This document shows positions 1-12,245 of a stretch of 64,000 nt of DNA, piece after piece. Made by a program: the position numbers and the translations under genes. Each line of letters starts with the position of its first letter. Within the stretch, counting starts at the first letter, position 1. The DNA comes from Collybiopsis luxurians FD-317 M1. Its lineage: Eukaryota; Basidiomycota; Agaricomycetes; Agaricales; Omphalotaceae. The notes beneath the pieces are model-generated. The model saw only the letters and a program-made list of their open reading frames with translations, was not told the origin of the DNA and did not search any database. Location: the NCBI GenBank assembly GCA_000827265.1, contig KN834783.1, positions 176,307 through 240,306 of the forward strand, given 5' to 3'.

Positions 1-858
1 AGAGCATGTTACACATGTTAAACTTGTTATTCATATTCTTTGTTGTGAAAAACTATATGTTAGCAAACAAAAATTATACTTCCTTGCTAATGAAATTCAT
101 ATCCTTGGTTGTGTGATTGACTGTCATGGTATCTGCATGGATCCAGATAAAGTCGATGCAATTTTAAAATGGAAATCTCCTACCAATCGAGACTTGCTGC
201 ATGGTTTTCTAGGTGCCGTTGGGTTTCTAGCAGATGACATTGCAGAAATATGTGTACCAATGGGGCATTTGCATGCTGTAACTGGTGATACTGTTCCATT
301 TCATTGGGGACACTCTGAGGAGCATGCTTTTCAAGAGATAAAACAACTTACTGGGCAATCAAAAATGCATCATGTTCCCCTTGATTACTCCAAAAATTGA
401 CAGATGGATGTACAACAGGTGTCTCGGGTGCAGTAATCCAAGGATGTACCTGGAAACAGGGCAAAGTCGCTGCTTTTTACTCTGCAAAACTCAACTCTGT
501 GCAACAGAATTATCCAGTACACAAGATTGAGATGCTTGCTGGGATTGAAACTATGTTGTGCCATTGTGATATTCTACAGGGTGTCGAGTTCAAATGGATA
601 ACAGACCATAAGGGACTAATTCATTTATTACATCAGAAGGATCTGTCAGGATGCCAAGCGCATTGGATGGAGGAAATATCTGAATTTGATTTTACAATAG
701 AATATGTGCCTGGGACAGAAAATGTTCTCGCAGATGCATTATCACATATATATTCTAATGATGCACTTAGGACTGTACGAGCACATAGTGAATACACTGC
801 TCATGACCTGATAGACGCAGATGTTATTAATGTAGCCTATATTCAATGCCGGTTTTAG
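1..858 (+). pseudogene. Pol fragment: end of reverse transcriptase plus RNase H
   Basis: The first 112 bases translate in the same frame as the following ORF, so the RT reading frame runs in from outside. Residues reading HGICMDPDKVDAILKW, then FLGAVGFLADDI and FHWGHSEEHAFQEIK are the usual thumb/connection region of gypsy RT. After a frameshift and stop near 398, the RNase H part begins (TDGCTTGVSGAVI, then YPVHKIEMLAGI, ITDHKGLIHLL) and ends with the family's EYVPGTENVLADALSH motif. The RT catalytic YxDD lies upstream of the window. The frameshift means the two parts can no longer be made as one protein. Confidence 0.85.
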
Positions 859-998
859 TAGGACTTGAGGCAAAGTGCCAAGTTCCTGAATCCATCTATG
901 CTAGCAAGATAGAGTTATGGTCCAATCCACAGAAATCAGCAAAAGCCCTGGCAGCCGAAGAGAATATCCAAGAGAGACATCATTATGCTTAGAAGAAA

Positions 999-2645
999 AT
1001 GCCGTTTGTTGAGTGTGACCTCATGGCAAACTGTCCAAAAGAAATTAAACCAGTGGAAACATTGAATTCAAAACAAGCCGTGGATCAGATTGATCAGTGT
1101 TCAGTGACAGCGACAGCTCAAATTACTGAATTGATGGACCCTGAGTGCCCACCATCACTACTGCAAATTGTATCTCAAGGATGTTCTGGCATTGATGTGG
1201 AATGTGTAGTCAAGAACCAATACTCAAATGATTCAATCTTTAATGCTGTTATGCAAAATCCAAAGGATTACCAAAATTATGAAGTAGTGCATGGAAAAAT
1301 TTACTTGAAGCTGCCAGATCATAAGGTACTCTGCATTCCAGATATTTTTGTGGGCCCAAGGAAGCTGTGTGAAGTGCTCCTTGATGAGGCGCATTCACTA
1401 TTAGCCCACCTCAGTACAAAGAAGACATTGGCATATCTCCACAACCATGTCTGGTGGAAAACAATGGTCAAAGATACCCAGAAATTTTGTGAAAGTTGTT
1501 CAGTTTGTCACAGAATGAAGTCCTCAAATCATAAGCCATATGGATTGCTCAAGCATTTACCAGTTCCAATGTGCCCTTGGGAGGTAATTGGAATTGATTT
1601 CATAGGACCGCTTCCACAAAGCTCAAATCGTGATGGGACCTTTGACATGATCACTAATATTGTCGATCATCTTACTGGTATGGTTCATGTGGTACCAAGT
1701 TGGGCTAATTATAAGACCAAAGATATTACTGAGCTTGTATTCACTGAAGTCTATAAGCATCATGGACTGCCAAAAGTCATTGTAAGTGATTGCGACTCAA
1801 TTTTTACAAGTCATTTCTGGTCCCATCTTCATTCTCTTATTGGGACAAAATTGCATATGTCCAGTGCCTACCACCCTGAGACAGATGGTCTCACAGAACA
1901 CTCAAACCGAACAATTACACAAATGCTGCATCAGTGTGTAAATGAGTGCCAGACTGACTGGGTTGTTTGGCTACCTGCTGTGGAATTTGCAATCAATTTA
2001 ACACAATCTGAGACCACTGGTTATTCACCGTTCTTCCTTAATTGATTACCTTGTTCTTTTATTTGGAATGATCCGGACAAGTCTGAATTCCTGGGGGTTC
2101 AAATTTTTGCACAGAAAATGAAAGAGGCAATAATGTTGGCACACAATTCATTGCTCTCTCAACAGACTAAGCAAACTCAAGATGAAAATTGCCACTGCAT
2201 TCCTTCCCCATTTGAAAAGGGAGATTTTGTGTATATCTCTACTAAGAATATTTCATTTCCAAAGGGAAGAGCATGAAAACTCATACCCAAATATATTGGA
2301 CCATACAGGGTCCTTGAGATCATTGGTGAATCATCTTGTAAAATTCAACTGCCACTGACTCTGAAATGAAGAGGCATTCATGATGTTTTTCATGCATTCC
2401 TACTGCGTATTCATCTTCCTAATGATGACTGTCTTTTCCCTGGTCAGTTGGAAGATCAAATTGCCAATTTTGGTGATGTTGCAGGTGAATGTTCAGTCGA
2501 CCAAATACTTTCACATACTGGGTCAAGGATAGACTCCATGTTTGAGGTTCAATAGAAATCTGGGGACACAACTTGGCTACCCTATGAAAATGTCAGCCAC
2601 TTGGAACCATTGGCTGAATATCTCAAAGCAATGGGGCTGGACTAA
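999..2645 (+). pseudogene. Pol fragment: integrase with chromodomain-like tail
   Basis: An open stretch of 348 codons (999-2045) carries an N-terminal zinc-binding pattern (two His in DEAHSLLAHL, then CESCSVC) and the catalytic core. The first Asp is in GIDFIGPLP, the second in VSDCDSIF and the Glu in TDGLTEHSNRT, so the D-D-E triad is present even though SDCDS replaces the common SDRDS. A stop at 2043-2045 interrupts the chain. The same frame continues to about 2645 with FEKGDFVYIST, YIGPYRVLEIIG and RGIHDVFHAFLL, interrupted by further stops. It ends in a chromodomain-like region (SVDQILSH, then TTWLPYENVSHLEPLAEYL). Integration machinery of a dead chromovirus. Confidence 0.85.
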
Positions 2646-2809
2646 GTATCTAATTTGCTCAGGATGCAGACATCCCTGCTGAGGGTGCTAATGGACTGTT
2701 TATAGGGTTCATAAATTTTACTCTCATTGATGAGGAGGGCAGAAAGCATCACATATATACCAGTGCCTGCTCCATCTCTTACCCCACCCATTCCCTTCCC
2801 TCACAATCT

Positions 2810-3583
2810 TTGCACAATTACTCTCATGCTCCTTCATTATCCATGCCTCTTTGCACCCACCTCCCCCTCCTGTCCAGCGACCACATATTCATTCAGGATC
2901 TCCCTTCAGTCAGCTATAATCCCAAGGAGAAATTATCCTGGACCATCACTAGCCGCCTCACTACACCTGAAACCATATATAGGAAAGGCAACACATTCAT
3001 GATGGACATGGTACATCACTCCTTTGCTTTGGCATGCAGCTGGAATATTCCGGACTTAGATAACTATGCGGCCATAGCTACTATCATTAATCTTGACTCA
3101 CCTGACCAATTTAAGTACCAATTCATGACACTTTGTGATGATGGTGTGACCCCATCCATTGGTGAAGGTCACATTGCCTACTACTGTGTGTGGAAGAATG
3201 ATGACTGCAAGTCCCATCAGCTCTTTGACAGCAAGCTATTCAAGAATGCCAGGAAGGCTTATCCTAGACCCCCCACTGCCCATACACCAGCTCCCCCTCC
3301 CTCTTCCTCATCAGAAATTGATAGCCTCTTTGCTGGGTACTTGGGCTCTCATATTCAGGGAATTGTGCATGCCCTTGTAAAAAGCAGTGCACATGATCGC
3401 AAATGTGACCTTGCTATACAGGACCATCAGGCCAGGAAGGCACTCAATAGCACGAGAAAAGCAGATCCAAAGCTGTCAGGGATTTTTCATGCCAGAAGCA
3501 AAGCAAAAGCTCATCGCCCCACAGGGCAACAAACTCCTTCCAGCTCTGCTTCTTCTTTGACCAACACCCCCATGGAAACTTAG
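2810..3583 (+). CDS. unrecognised ORF between pol and the LTR of the chromovirus
   Basis: An open frame of 257 codons lies between the end of the integrase/chromodomain remnant and the putative 3' LTR, on the element's own strand. I do not recognise the product. It has a globular first half (residues about 50-145, with Trp/Tyr-rich stretches such as HIAYYCVWKNDDC), a Pro-rich linker near residue 150-165 (PTAHTPAPPPSSSSE) and a Lys/Arg/Ser-rich tail. It is the only long frame of the element without a stop, which is notable beside the broken pol. It may be an accessory ORF of this retroelement lineage or captured host sequence. Expression is unknown. Confidence 0.4.
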   Translation: MHNYSHAPSLSMPLCTHLPLLSSDHIFIQDLPSVSYNPKEKLSWTITSRLTTPETIYRKGNTFMMDMVHHSFALACSWNIPDLDNYAAIATIINLDSPDQFKYQFMTLCDDGVTPSIGEGHIAYYCVWKNDDCKSHQLFDSKLFKNARKAYPRPPTAHTPAPPPSSSSEIDSLFAGYLGSHIQGIVHALVKSSAHDRKCDLAIQDHQARKALNSTRKADPKLSGIFHARSKAKAHRPTGQQTPSSSASSLTNTPMET

Positions 3584-3636
3584 GTGTTGTTGGATGGACT
3601 TGGTGCGAGATTCCTGCGCAATCTCGGGAGGGCATA

Positions 3637-3985
3637 TGTAGCGGTGCGTCACGTATCGCCATAACACTTGCATAGCTCCGCATATACCCACATTCCTTCT
3701 ATTCATCATTTACATTACATTCATTCAATTAAACTACATTCGCACTTTCACTCCATCTGTACTCGCATCGTTACTCGTAGATCACTTGGACAGTTACTCA
3801 ACTTATTACATATACCCTAATTTACTATATAAGCCAGCATATACATAGAAGTAGGGCAGGATTTTCTGAATCGACACTTTATCCTTGTCATTTCTGGCTG
3901 AATACTCAGGAAAGACTTTCGATGTCTGCTCACTTTGTTCACCTCTTGTCTGCGTGCTTTGTTACTCCGTCACTGACACGTGACA
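3637..3985 (+). repeat. putative 3' LTR of the chromovirus
   Basis: A purine-rich tract (CTCGGGAGGGCATA) is followed by TGTAGCGGTGCGTCACG, a plausible LTR start. A TATATAAG box occurs near 3830 and a possible terminal CA near 3985. The 5' LTR is outside the window, so the boundaries cannot be confirmed by comparing two copies. Confidence 0.45.
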
Positions 3986-4917
3986 GAATGAGCACAAGCT
4001 TATCCATGAATGCCCTAAGTCCGATTTCAAGTATTTTTAATCCCAGAACTCACAGCAAGAAATCTTCGGTATTTCTACTACTGTAGCCTGTCCATGGGAT
4101 CACCCACGGACCGTGGTAACACTCGTCTTCAGGGACATTCTGCGATAATTCATCAAATGCTATACTTATATCAAGCAGATATCAAGCTTTATGTCTTAAA
4201 CTTTACCAATGCAAACACTCTCTTAACAAAATCTAGATGGGGAGTTGGCCAATTATACAGCACTGTTCTTTGTTGTGCTTTTCATTTTTTCTCTCAAAAC
4301 ACTTTAAAAGATCCTAGATTCTATTTTTTAATAATCAGTTAATACTGTAACTGTGTTTACTTCATATTTCCATCATTATAGTAATACCGATGACCGATCA
4401 AAGTCGCAAATCACCGGTACAAGCGGGTATATATATGTTTGACATTTGACTGTTCAACCCAGATATCGGAGGCAGGAACTTATGTAGCCAAATTGACAGA
4501 CTTTGAATATTGAAGTTATGCAACAGAGAACCAATATCCCGTCTATGCATGTATGTCACATTTGTGATTTATTATATTTTCCATTGGAATTGAGGCGGCC
4601 TGAAAGGGCACTTCAATGATGGCTACATAACTCATGATTGTAAAATTGTAGGTATTCCAGCAAGCGGGTATTGCGACAGATCAACAGACTCTCTCCCATG
4701 TTCAGTTGAAAGCTGGCTGAAAACTTCTAACACAGCTTTCTACAAAGTGAATGCTATTGTTTTGATGATACAAGGTTTCAGCCCTGGCCCTTGCACAAGG
4801 TCACTGCCCTTCAGTTATATAAATAAAGCATAAGCCTCCCTCACCCCTTTTTTACCCAGCTCCGTGCGATCTGCAAGTCGGTTACATTCCTCACATTGGC
4901 TACTTTATTCACTCTAC
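3986..4917. other. intergenic, no gene seen
   Basis: AT-rich sequence with no coding pattern I can support. The last 120 bases before 4918 include ATATAAATAAAG near 4818, which may be part of the promoter of the membrane-protein gene that follows. Confidence 0.5.
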
Positions 4918-6050
4918 ATGGTTAATCCATACGGGACTCAAGAAGATGCTACATCCCTATGGTATGAACAATCAAACTATGTTGCAACTCATCTTGCTGC
5001 AGTAGGATACGGTGGAGTTTAATTGAGACAAATAGATTAGTCATATTCTCATCTTTGCATGTCCAGGTATTCATGTTATGGTCTTTTCCATAACCTTCTA
5101 CTACACCCTCAAGCAGAGAAAGCAGGAGCTCCAAAGCCAAATTTGGATTGGTCGGCTAATATATAGCACACTCCTTTTTGCATTTGGCACAATTAATTTG
5201 GCTTGTAGCATTTGCTTTAATCAAAATGCTTGGATCAATGACCGTGAATATCCTGGAGGACCATTTGCCTACATGATAGAGAAGCAATCAATCCCTCTGC
5301 TGACCCTCGGGAATAGTGCATCTATTTTGGCTTCATTCCTGGCAGATGCACTCATGGTATGTTTATGATTACTTATTTGGTTACTTCCAGGTTTCATTTT
5401 TTGAATAATCCAGCTTTATCGAGTTGCTGTTCTCTGGAATTATACATGGTACATTGTTGTTCCTCCTGCGATATTCTATCTAGCCTGTGTCGGTGGGTAG
5501 CCTTTTTTCATTTTGGAGTTATGACTACAACACTTATCCACATGTTGAACACAGTTCTCTCGATTTTGACAACTATTCAGATTGCACTTCCAACCGAAAC
5601 CCACTGGCATCCCCTTTCTCTCCCAGTCTGGATTGTTCTTATGATTCTCCCGATCTGGCTCACCGCTCTGATTGCCAGGAAGATTATTTACCATGAAAAG
5701 CAAATACAAGAATTGATTGGGTTAGTTGATGCACAAATCTACACAGGAGTTCCAGTCATTGTCATTGAGTCCGCACTTCATTCTCCATCATCTTCATCAT
5801 TTTTTTGGGGCTGTTTGGTGGCAACAATGTTGCGCAAAATCTTCTTGTACCATCAATGGTTCAATGCGAGGTAGGGGTACTTGTGTTTAAATCTCCAAAT
5901 GTATTTATTGATATGCGCTACTTATAGTGCATTTCCCCGGAAATGATCATTCTGCGTGTCATGCTGGAACGCGCTTGGGAAAGAGATACACTCACTAATA
6001 GCAAAAGTCACAAGGAAGATAACAACAATCACCTCCCTGTTATGGCCTAA
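4918..6050 (+). pseudogene. multi-pass membrane protein gene with one frameshift
   Basis: Five exons join into an agaricomycete-type multi-pass membrane protein: about 4918-5011, 5067-5356, 5414-5492, 5555-5870 and 5928-6050. The chain runs AAVGYGIHVMVFSITFYY (TM1), then LASFLADALM spliced to LYRVAVLWNYTWYIVVPPA, then ARKIIYHEKQIQ, DAQIYTGVPVIVIESAL and finally CISPEMIILRVMLERAWERD. At about 5781 the frame after ESAL reads HSPSSSSFF. One nucleotide over, the same DNA reads FSIIFIIFLGLFGGNNVAQ and then splices in frame to the last exon. The locus therefore carries a 1-nt deletion relative to the frame its own 3' exons need, or there is a sequencing error. It belongs to the same broad family as the three paralogs further right. 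Function unknown; probably in a cellular membrane. Confidence 0.7.
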
Positions 6051-7277
6051 TGAATTGGCAAAGTATCTGTCTTAGTACATATATCTTGAGGCTGCTGATG
6101 CCACACTAACATGACAATCACAATCAACCATAAGGCCTCTAAACGATGGACCACGGTACAGAATAGTCCTCGAGCCGTGACTGGGATGGGACCCAGCTCA
6201 ACAGCCCTGAGTCGGAGCCAAAATTGTTGAATTTGAACCCCCCTTCTATAAAATGCCGAGCAGTCGGCTATCTCCCCATGGAAGTCCATTTTCCAGGTCT
6301 CAATTCATTGTACGGTCATATATACAAAGCCTGCGCGCTAATACTAAGGGCCTCCAAATAATCTGCTTATATCCTATGTCTGTGAAGTAGGTTTCTCAGG
6401 TTTTCAAGTGAGAAGAAAAAGGAACGAGTGAGCTTGCAAGAGTTTTACTACAATTTTATGCACCTTCTGAACCTCTGATTTCAGTGGTAAATCACTGCGT
6501 GTGTAGCCAGGAGAAGGTTTTACACTACTGTTTTCAAGATGTCAAGCTCGTAGTCTATAGCTGCTTGGAAAGTTTTCAGGTCCGATGGGATATGTCCCGA
6601 ACAGACATGTCCTTTTCAAGGTGGAGTCACTTCTAGCAGTGCTTCTGCTATGGGTACGCATTTATTCTGTTAAATGCCCAGCCATTTTGTCTTTCTTGCT
6701 ACAGTTCTTCCTAGGAGTTATTTATTTTGCAAGGCAGAGGAGAGAAAATGGAATTGATTGGGTTGGACTTGGCTGGGGGTTCAGCTCGACAGGAATTGCT
6801 TCGGAGAGTTTTACACAGTACTTGTAATGATCTGAGTACGTATCTTCGTATTCAAGCTCTTTAGAAAGAGATTTTCACAAATAATCATTTATTTCATTCG
6901 GCGTCGTCGTCGAGGTGGGTTCCAATGACAAGGACGGAAGACATAGAGTGATACGTAGATAGTGGATAATGGATAATAGATGATGGATGGATAATAGATA
7001 ACTGGCCTGCCAAGGACAAGGATCGCCGAAGGAATCTGTTGCCGATGTTCCGATGTCCGAACTTCCTTCCGATGGTCGCGTAAGTTCGCTCAAGAGGTAG
7101 ATTGTGGTATTAAGGCACCAAGCAGGCTGTCAGTGATTCTTACTAGGCGGATTAATTTGTACATATGGTGTGTGTGCGATCCAACATCGATAAGGATACC
7201 ATAAAGGAGACTTAAAGGAGTGGCACACCATACATCACACAGATTCACCGTCGTTATCGACCCTCAAGGCCTCATCC
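6051..7277. other. intergenic, no gene seen
   Basis: No supported gene. It includes a short imperfect GGATAATAGAT-type simple repeat around 6955-7005. Open frames here are short and overlap on both strands without family motifs. Confidence 0.5.
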
Positions 7278-9526
7278 ATGATCTCTTGCCTTACCATTCC
7301 CTATGCTCTTGCACTTCTTGTGTTGGGGAGCTGGTATTATACCACTCAAGGCCTCAAACGCAAGGTTAGGTTTCTGCCTTTACAGTCGGCAATACCCCCA
7401 CTGAACATTTGTTCGATAGCTGGCTGACATCCCGCTGGGTTCAAGCAATGGGCTCTTTTCACCTCTCACGGATCCTTTTCGCTCTGTTCTCAACGCATCT
7501 GGAATAGTAAAGCAGGGATATGACAATGTAAGAGGTTTCATTCACTGCTGGACAGTTCGATTTCCTCTCAATACGTACCAGTTTCGGGGCTCGCTGTTCA
7601 AGATTCCCGTTCTTACCCAATGGGTCGTCCTCATAACAACCCCTACTCTCATTGAAGACTTGCAAAAAGCCTCTGACGATGTTATTTCTTCCTTGGAAGG
7701 ACTCAAAGATGTACGTACTCTTTCGTGCCGATGTTGCCTACATGGCCAATGCCTGACAACATGTACTTAGCTGGTACAAGCGGAACATACGCTCGGCAAG
7801 TCATTCTATGAGGATCCGTATGTACCAAACGTTGTAAAGGGACGTTTTACGAGGAATATCGTTGCAAAATTTGCCGAAATTACAGATGAGATTAGCGCGT
7901 CTTTCGATGAACTATTCCCCCAGAAAGATGGTATGTCTCGTCTTTCTGATTTTTGTCCGCTTCCGAGTTGTGTGCTATTAGACTGGGAACTTATCAATCT
8001 GAATGACGCGCTCATGCCATTGGTCGCGAGGACAAGCAATCGATTCTTTTCTGGTTTACCTCTCTGTCGCAACCCAGACTATCTTGTGCGAACACCATCC
8101 TTCCAAATCATGTCATACTTATTTACCCCTCTCTCAACCATCAGGATCTCAATATCCGGTACACCATTCGAGTCATTTTAGCGGCTTCCTTTATTGGAAG
8201 ATTCCCAACCTTCATAAAGCCGTGAGTAGTCCATAACTGGTCATGAATTTTGTGGACCATAAACATATATATTTTGTTGTTTGCCCCTCTGTCGGCAGGT
8301 TGGTAGGGAAATTTGTCAGTCCTCTTCCTGCAGCAGTGCGACGAGCCAAGAGGCATCTCGTGCCTATCATTCAAGAACGACTGGCAAATGAAGAGTATTA
8401 TGGTGAGGGCTGGGCGGAAAGACCGGTTCGCGCTGATTTACTTGTTCCTGTGGATATCCTCATTGTTTACTGCAATTAGAATGATCTTTTAACGTGGCTC
8501 CTCAGTAAAGCTACTACTGACTCTCGTCGGACAATCGATGATCTTGTTTTGCGATTCTTATCAGCTAATCTTGCAGCGATTTTTAGTACAGTGAGTTTCA
8601 TAGTTGAGATTTTCGCTTTTCTGACAGGGACACTGCTTTACAGAATATGGTCAGTATCCAGCTCCTAATATTTCGACTGAATGTTATAATTGCATCATTT
8701 CCCGCAGATTGCAAGTTTCGCCGTAAGCAGCCTTGCGCTCCATTCAGAATATGTCGACGAACTCCGAGATGAAATTGAAGACGTTGTCTCTGAACATGGT
8801 TGGACCAAAGCGGGAATGGATGAAATGCGAAAGCTGGATAGCTTTCTGAAGGAGTCGCAGAGGTGCTATTTGAGTTTTGCATGTGAGTTTACTTGTGTTC
8901 TGCATCATTTAGGTGAAACTGCTCAACCTGAACATTATACAATCAACAGATGGTCTAGAGAGGAAGGTCCTCAAGGACTTTACATTCTCTAATGGGGTAA
9001 CAGTGCCCGCCGGCGCAACGCTTGCGGTTCCTATGTGGGCTATTCATCACGACAATGTAAGCGCAGTATACGGCGTTGCATTGCATGTACCTCTTAGATG
9101 CTAAGAAAGATATCTACAGGATTATTTCCCTGATGCCGACAAGTTTGACGGATTCCGGTTCTCGAGGATGAGAGAGGATCCTGGTCAAAGTTTCAAGCAT
9201 CAGATGGTAGCTTCGAGGGCAGATTTCCTTCTTTTTGGGACAGGTCGACAAGCTTGGTAAGTGGCATCAAATCTCTATCGTAAAGAACAGCGGCTCTACT
9301 AATCACTAATCCGATATACTAATTGTGTACTTTTTATCTTTGTAGTCCTGGAAGGTTCTTCGCGGTTAATGAGGTCAAAGCAATAATAGCCCATCTCCTT
9401 CTTGCGTATGACTTCAAACTAGAAGTTGAGGGAGCAATGCCTCCGATAAAATGGTTGGGGTCCCGTGGGATGCAAGATGACAAGACTAGGTTTTGGTTCC
9501 GACGAAGAAAATGTTCTACCTTGTAA
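7278..9526 (+). CDS. cytochrome P450 monooxygenase
   Basis: A gene of about 11 exons encodes a P450, the heme-thiolate enzymes that hydroxylate lipophilic substrates with NADPH-P450 reductase at the ER. The N-terminus (MISCLTIPYALALLVLGSWYY) is a membrane anchor. Further on come LVQAEHTLGKSFYEDPYV, the I-helix region RFLSANLAAIFST (exon ending about 8590), the K-helix ExxR as KESQR (near 8860) and RKVLKDFTFSNGVTVPAGA. The heme loop is FLLFGTGRQACPGRFFA, whose Cys codon is split by the intron at about 9258-9344. The AAIxST-type I-helix and the 'ACPGRFFA' loop resemble the ent-kaurene-oxidase-like fungal P450 group; I cannot name a CYP family. The start was chosen because it gives the anchor and splices in phase. 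All exons stay open, so it is probably functional. Substrate unknown. Confidence 0.88.
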
Positions 9527-10713
9527 TTCATGGGCTTTTTGAACCTTGTAAAATTTCTAATACCGATATAACCATTGGGTGTAATTTGACGGAGACATGT
9601 GTAAATGTCATGACGGCGTTTTGAGTCTCGGTATGGGGTTCGATTGGTTTGGTCATGACCTTTTATAGAATTGGACACTACCCCCGAGGCAGCTTGTGGT
9701 AGTCAGGTACACACCTCAAAGTCTTAAGTCCGGGGCTCCACTTGAAAGGAGTGGGCCGACGCGGTAATTTATAGCTGGATTGTGGGAACTTATAAAAAAA
9801 AGCCCGCAGGTGATGACCCTCCTACGCATTGAACTGTTCAGAAAATTCACAGTGTCTTTACCGTTAGGATTCAGATTCTTAGCCTAACTAACTAGTGCCA
9901 GTGCCACAGATGACGATGGCTCAATCAGCGCCTACCCAAGGCATTGATCAAGTCAGGGTTTGCTCGTGCTGACTTGCACAAAACTGGAAAAGGGGGAAGA
10001 GGGTTGGCTCGTTCATTCGGAAGATGTAGCTGTACCAGTAACAGTAGCACAAAGTCGTACTCGTAAGTCCGTTAATTTTCTGAGGTCCGGCCCTGTGTCA
10101 GACGATCATCGAAATTGACAACTAGGCAGGGTACGCTATGGGAAAACTCATCCTGACGTAAAGCGAATGCTGTTACGATGTCAATGCTTGTAGAATAGCG
10201 AGAAAGTAGAATTCGTCTTTGTTAAAGGAAGAGGATATCGAGCGTAAATACTGAATCGGCAGGGTCCCTAGCCCGGATATCGAGTTCAGCTGCTCCTACA
10301 GTGGCATACAGATCGGACATATAGCGTCTTAATCATGGAGATGCCACTCAATCTGACAAGTTGGATAAACTTGTCAGGATGCTGACTTTCGTGAACGAAT
10401 GAGATTTACCATGGTAGAGTTGGATGATGCAGTCGAGTCAGTGGGAGGAGTTGCGGGACTGCAGGAACTAAGCGGGGGAAGATGTAGGTGGTATCGTTGC
10501 AGATGCACGTTGAATCAGATGGTGGGTGGCAGTCAGCTAGAGGCGTGAAATCGATCGCTAGATTATACTAGGCGAATTGTTTCACTGCAGACAATACTGA
10601 ACCAGCCCCACAGGTGACGTCATTCGTTCAATCCACAGGTACTTTTGTCGCCCAGCAACTGACTTTAGGGTACAACCTATCTCTTGCCTAATTATTTTGG
10701 CATTGCGCCAGGG
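9527..10713. other. intergenic, no gene seen
   Basis: About 1.2 kb with no open frame showing family features. It separates the P450 from the first split-barrel locus. Confidence 0.5.
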
Positions 10714-12245
10714 CTGCTAGGTCTCATCGGCCGTGCATTCGATACCCCGCTCCGATGAAGTCCGATAGAGTCAATTAGAATAATAAGCGCGTACCCCTGC
10801 TGACTCGATTCCTTCCCAAACCACCATCTCAGTGCTTAGGATATCTTGGAAAGGAACTCGAGAACGAATGGGCCAATTCTTCGACGAAATCCCTTCGCAT
10901 CTCCTCTCATGGATTGAAAAACAGCAAATGTTCTGGACCGCCACGGCACCTCTCAGCGGCCAAGGACATGTCAACCTCTCGCCAAAGTGTACAAGGGGAA
11001 TGTTTCACATCGTCAATCAGAGCAGGGTTTGGTATGAGGATATGAGTGGGAGCGGTACGTCTACAACTCTTTTTCCAAAATTTGGGAGGACTTTGCTGAG
11101 CTCGAGGCAACAATTAGGTGTGGAGACAATTTCGCATCTGAAGGAACCTGGAAATAGTCGTATTACGATTCTCTTCCACGCCTTTGAAGGTCCTCCGAGA
11201 ATCGTTAGGCTCTTTGGGACAGGTCAGTAAGAGCGAGAGCGAATTTTCCTCTCGTTCTCCTCAATTTTGTCGCACGCGCTTCCGATTCCGCCTCCTTCGC
11301 CCCGACATTCCGTTCTTACGTATATTTTTCGCTAGGGACTGTATACGAATTTGGGACGCCAGAATACAACCAATATATCTCTCCAGAAACACGCGCACCT
11401 GGGTCGAGAGCCGTGATTATGATTGACGTACATAAAGTCGGAACGGTAGGTACCCTCGTGCCGGTCCATCCTCCTTTAGAGACGCTCAAACTCGCGCTAT
11501 ACATAGTCCTGCGGATATGCTATTCCATTCTACGAATTCAAATCCCACCGAAACCAGCTTTTGCAATGGGCTCAGAAGAGGGAGGCCACAGACGACGAAT
11601 ACCTCCAAATGTCATCCGCTAGTAGTTCAGATGACGAGCTTGAGCATCGGCAAGCCGGGATGTTGGCAAACAACGGCATGCGCAGTTATTGGAAACAAAA
11701 AAACGCTCATAGTATCGATGGTATCCCGGCATTGAACACCCAGACATTCGAAGTCACTCACCGGGCTTTCAACACGGCAAAGAAGGTGTATACTTCGGAT
11801 CATAAAGCAATTGCTGCGTCTGTGAAGAAGGCTAATGGTGTGTGGAGCTTTGGAAGTGATGTGATGCTGGACCCAAAGTTTTTGACGGGACTGACGTTGG
11901 GAGTTGCTACAGCCGCTGTGGTTACGAGGCTACTTGTACGTTAATGAAGTTTTAGCATGCCATCATTGGATTCGGCATGTAGGCTATGACTGTATCATAT
12001 ACGCTCACAATCGTGGAATGAATCACGTATCGTTCAAAGAGTCAGTGTAACTCACGGACTGATTCGAACTAACCACTCTAATAATGAAGTAGGTCGAGCA
12101 TATCTTGAGCGAGCTTTAAAGATGTTTTCATCCTATTGTAACTAGAGATTACCAGGGGAAGAGAATTGAGAGCCTGGGTCATTTGTCCAGGTGCTGTTGT
12201 AGTACATGGATAAATCATATCAAAACATATAGCGACGTGGGAGCA
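10714..12245 (+). repeat. segmental duplication, copy 1 (pair of 28210-29732)
   Basis: The whole locus around the split-barrel gene recurs at 28.2-29.7 kb in the same orientation. The match includes 5' flank (TACCCCTGCTGACTCGATTC just upstream of both ATGs), introns, and 3' flank (CACGGACTGATTCGAACTA and AAGTAGGTCGAGCATAT in both). Similarity fades at the stated ends. Introns and flanks match along with exons, so this was a DNA-level duplication and not retroposition. Confidence 0.85.
10868..11944 (+). CDS. FMN-binding split-barrel (pyridoxamine 5'-phosphate oxidase-like) protein, copy 1
   Basis: Four exons, about 10868-11054, 11118-11222, 11336-11445 and 11507-11944, join in frame. The N-terminus MGQFFDEIPSHLLSWIEKQQ, then MFWTATAPLSGQGHVNLSPK and ILFHAFEGPPRIVRLFGTG, are typical of the fungal branch of the pyridoxamine-phosphate-oxidase-like split-barrel family, flavoproteins of mostly uncharacterised redox role. 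After VYEFGTPEY and SRAVI.DVHKVG comes a long acidic, Ser-rich region (SSASSSDDE). The C-terminus has a hydrophobic stretch, LTGLTLGVATAAVVTRLLV, that could be a tail anchor. MGQ at 10868 was chosen over an in-frame upstream ATG because the paralog starts at the same residue. Family assignment is firm; the reaction is unknown. Confidence 0.88.

Larger units (their letters stand above)
1..3985 (+). mobile_element. Ty3/gypsy chromovirus, 3' part, decayed
   Basis: The element enters from the left edge in mid reverse transcriptase. In order it shows the end of RT, RNase H, an HHCC/DDE integrase, a chromodomain-like tail, an unrecognised ORF and a probable 3' LTR. RT-RNase H-integrase order is that of Ty3/gypsy (Copia has integrase first), and a chromodomain at the integrase C-terminus marks the chromovirus branch. 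Frameshifts near 395 and 860-1000 and several in-frame stops after 2045 show it cannot make an intact Pol. The 5' half lies outside the window, so LTR identity and age cannot be judged. The right end is inferred from LTR-like sequence and is uncertain. Confidence 0.85.
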
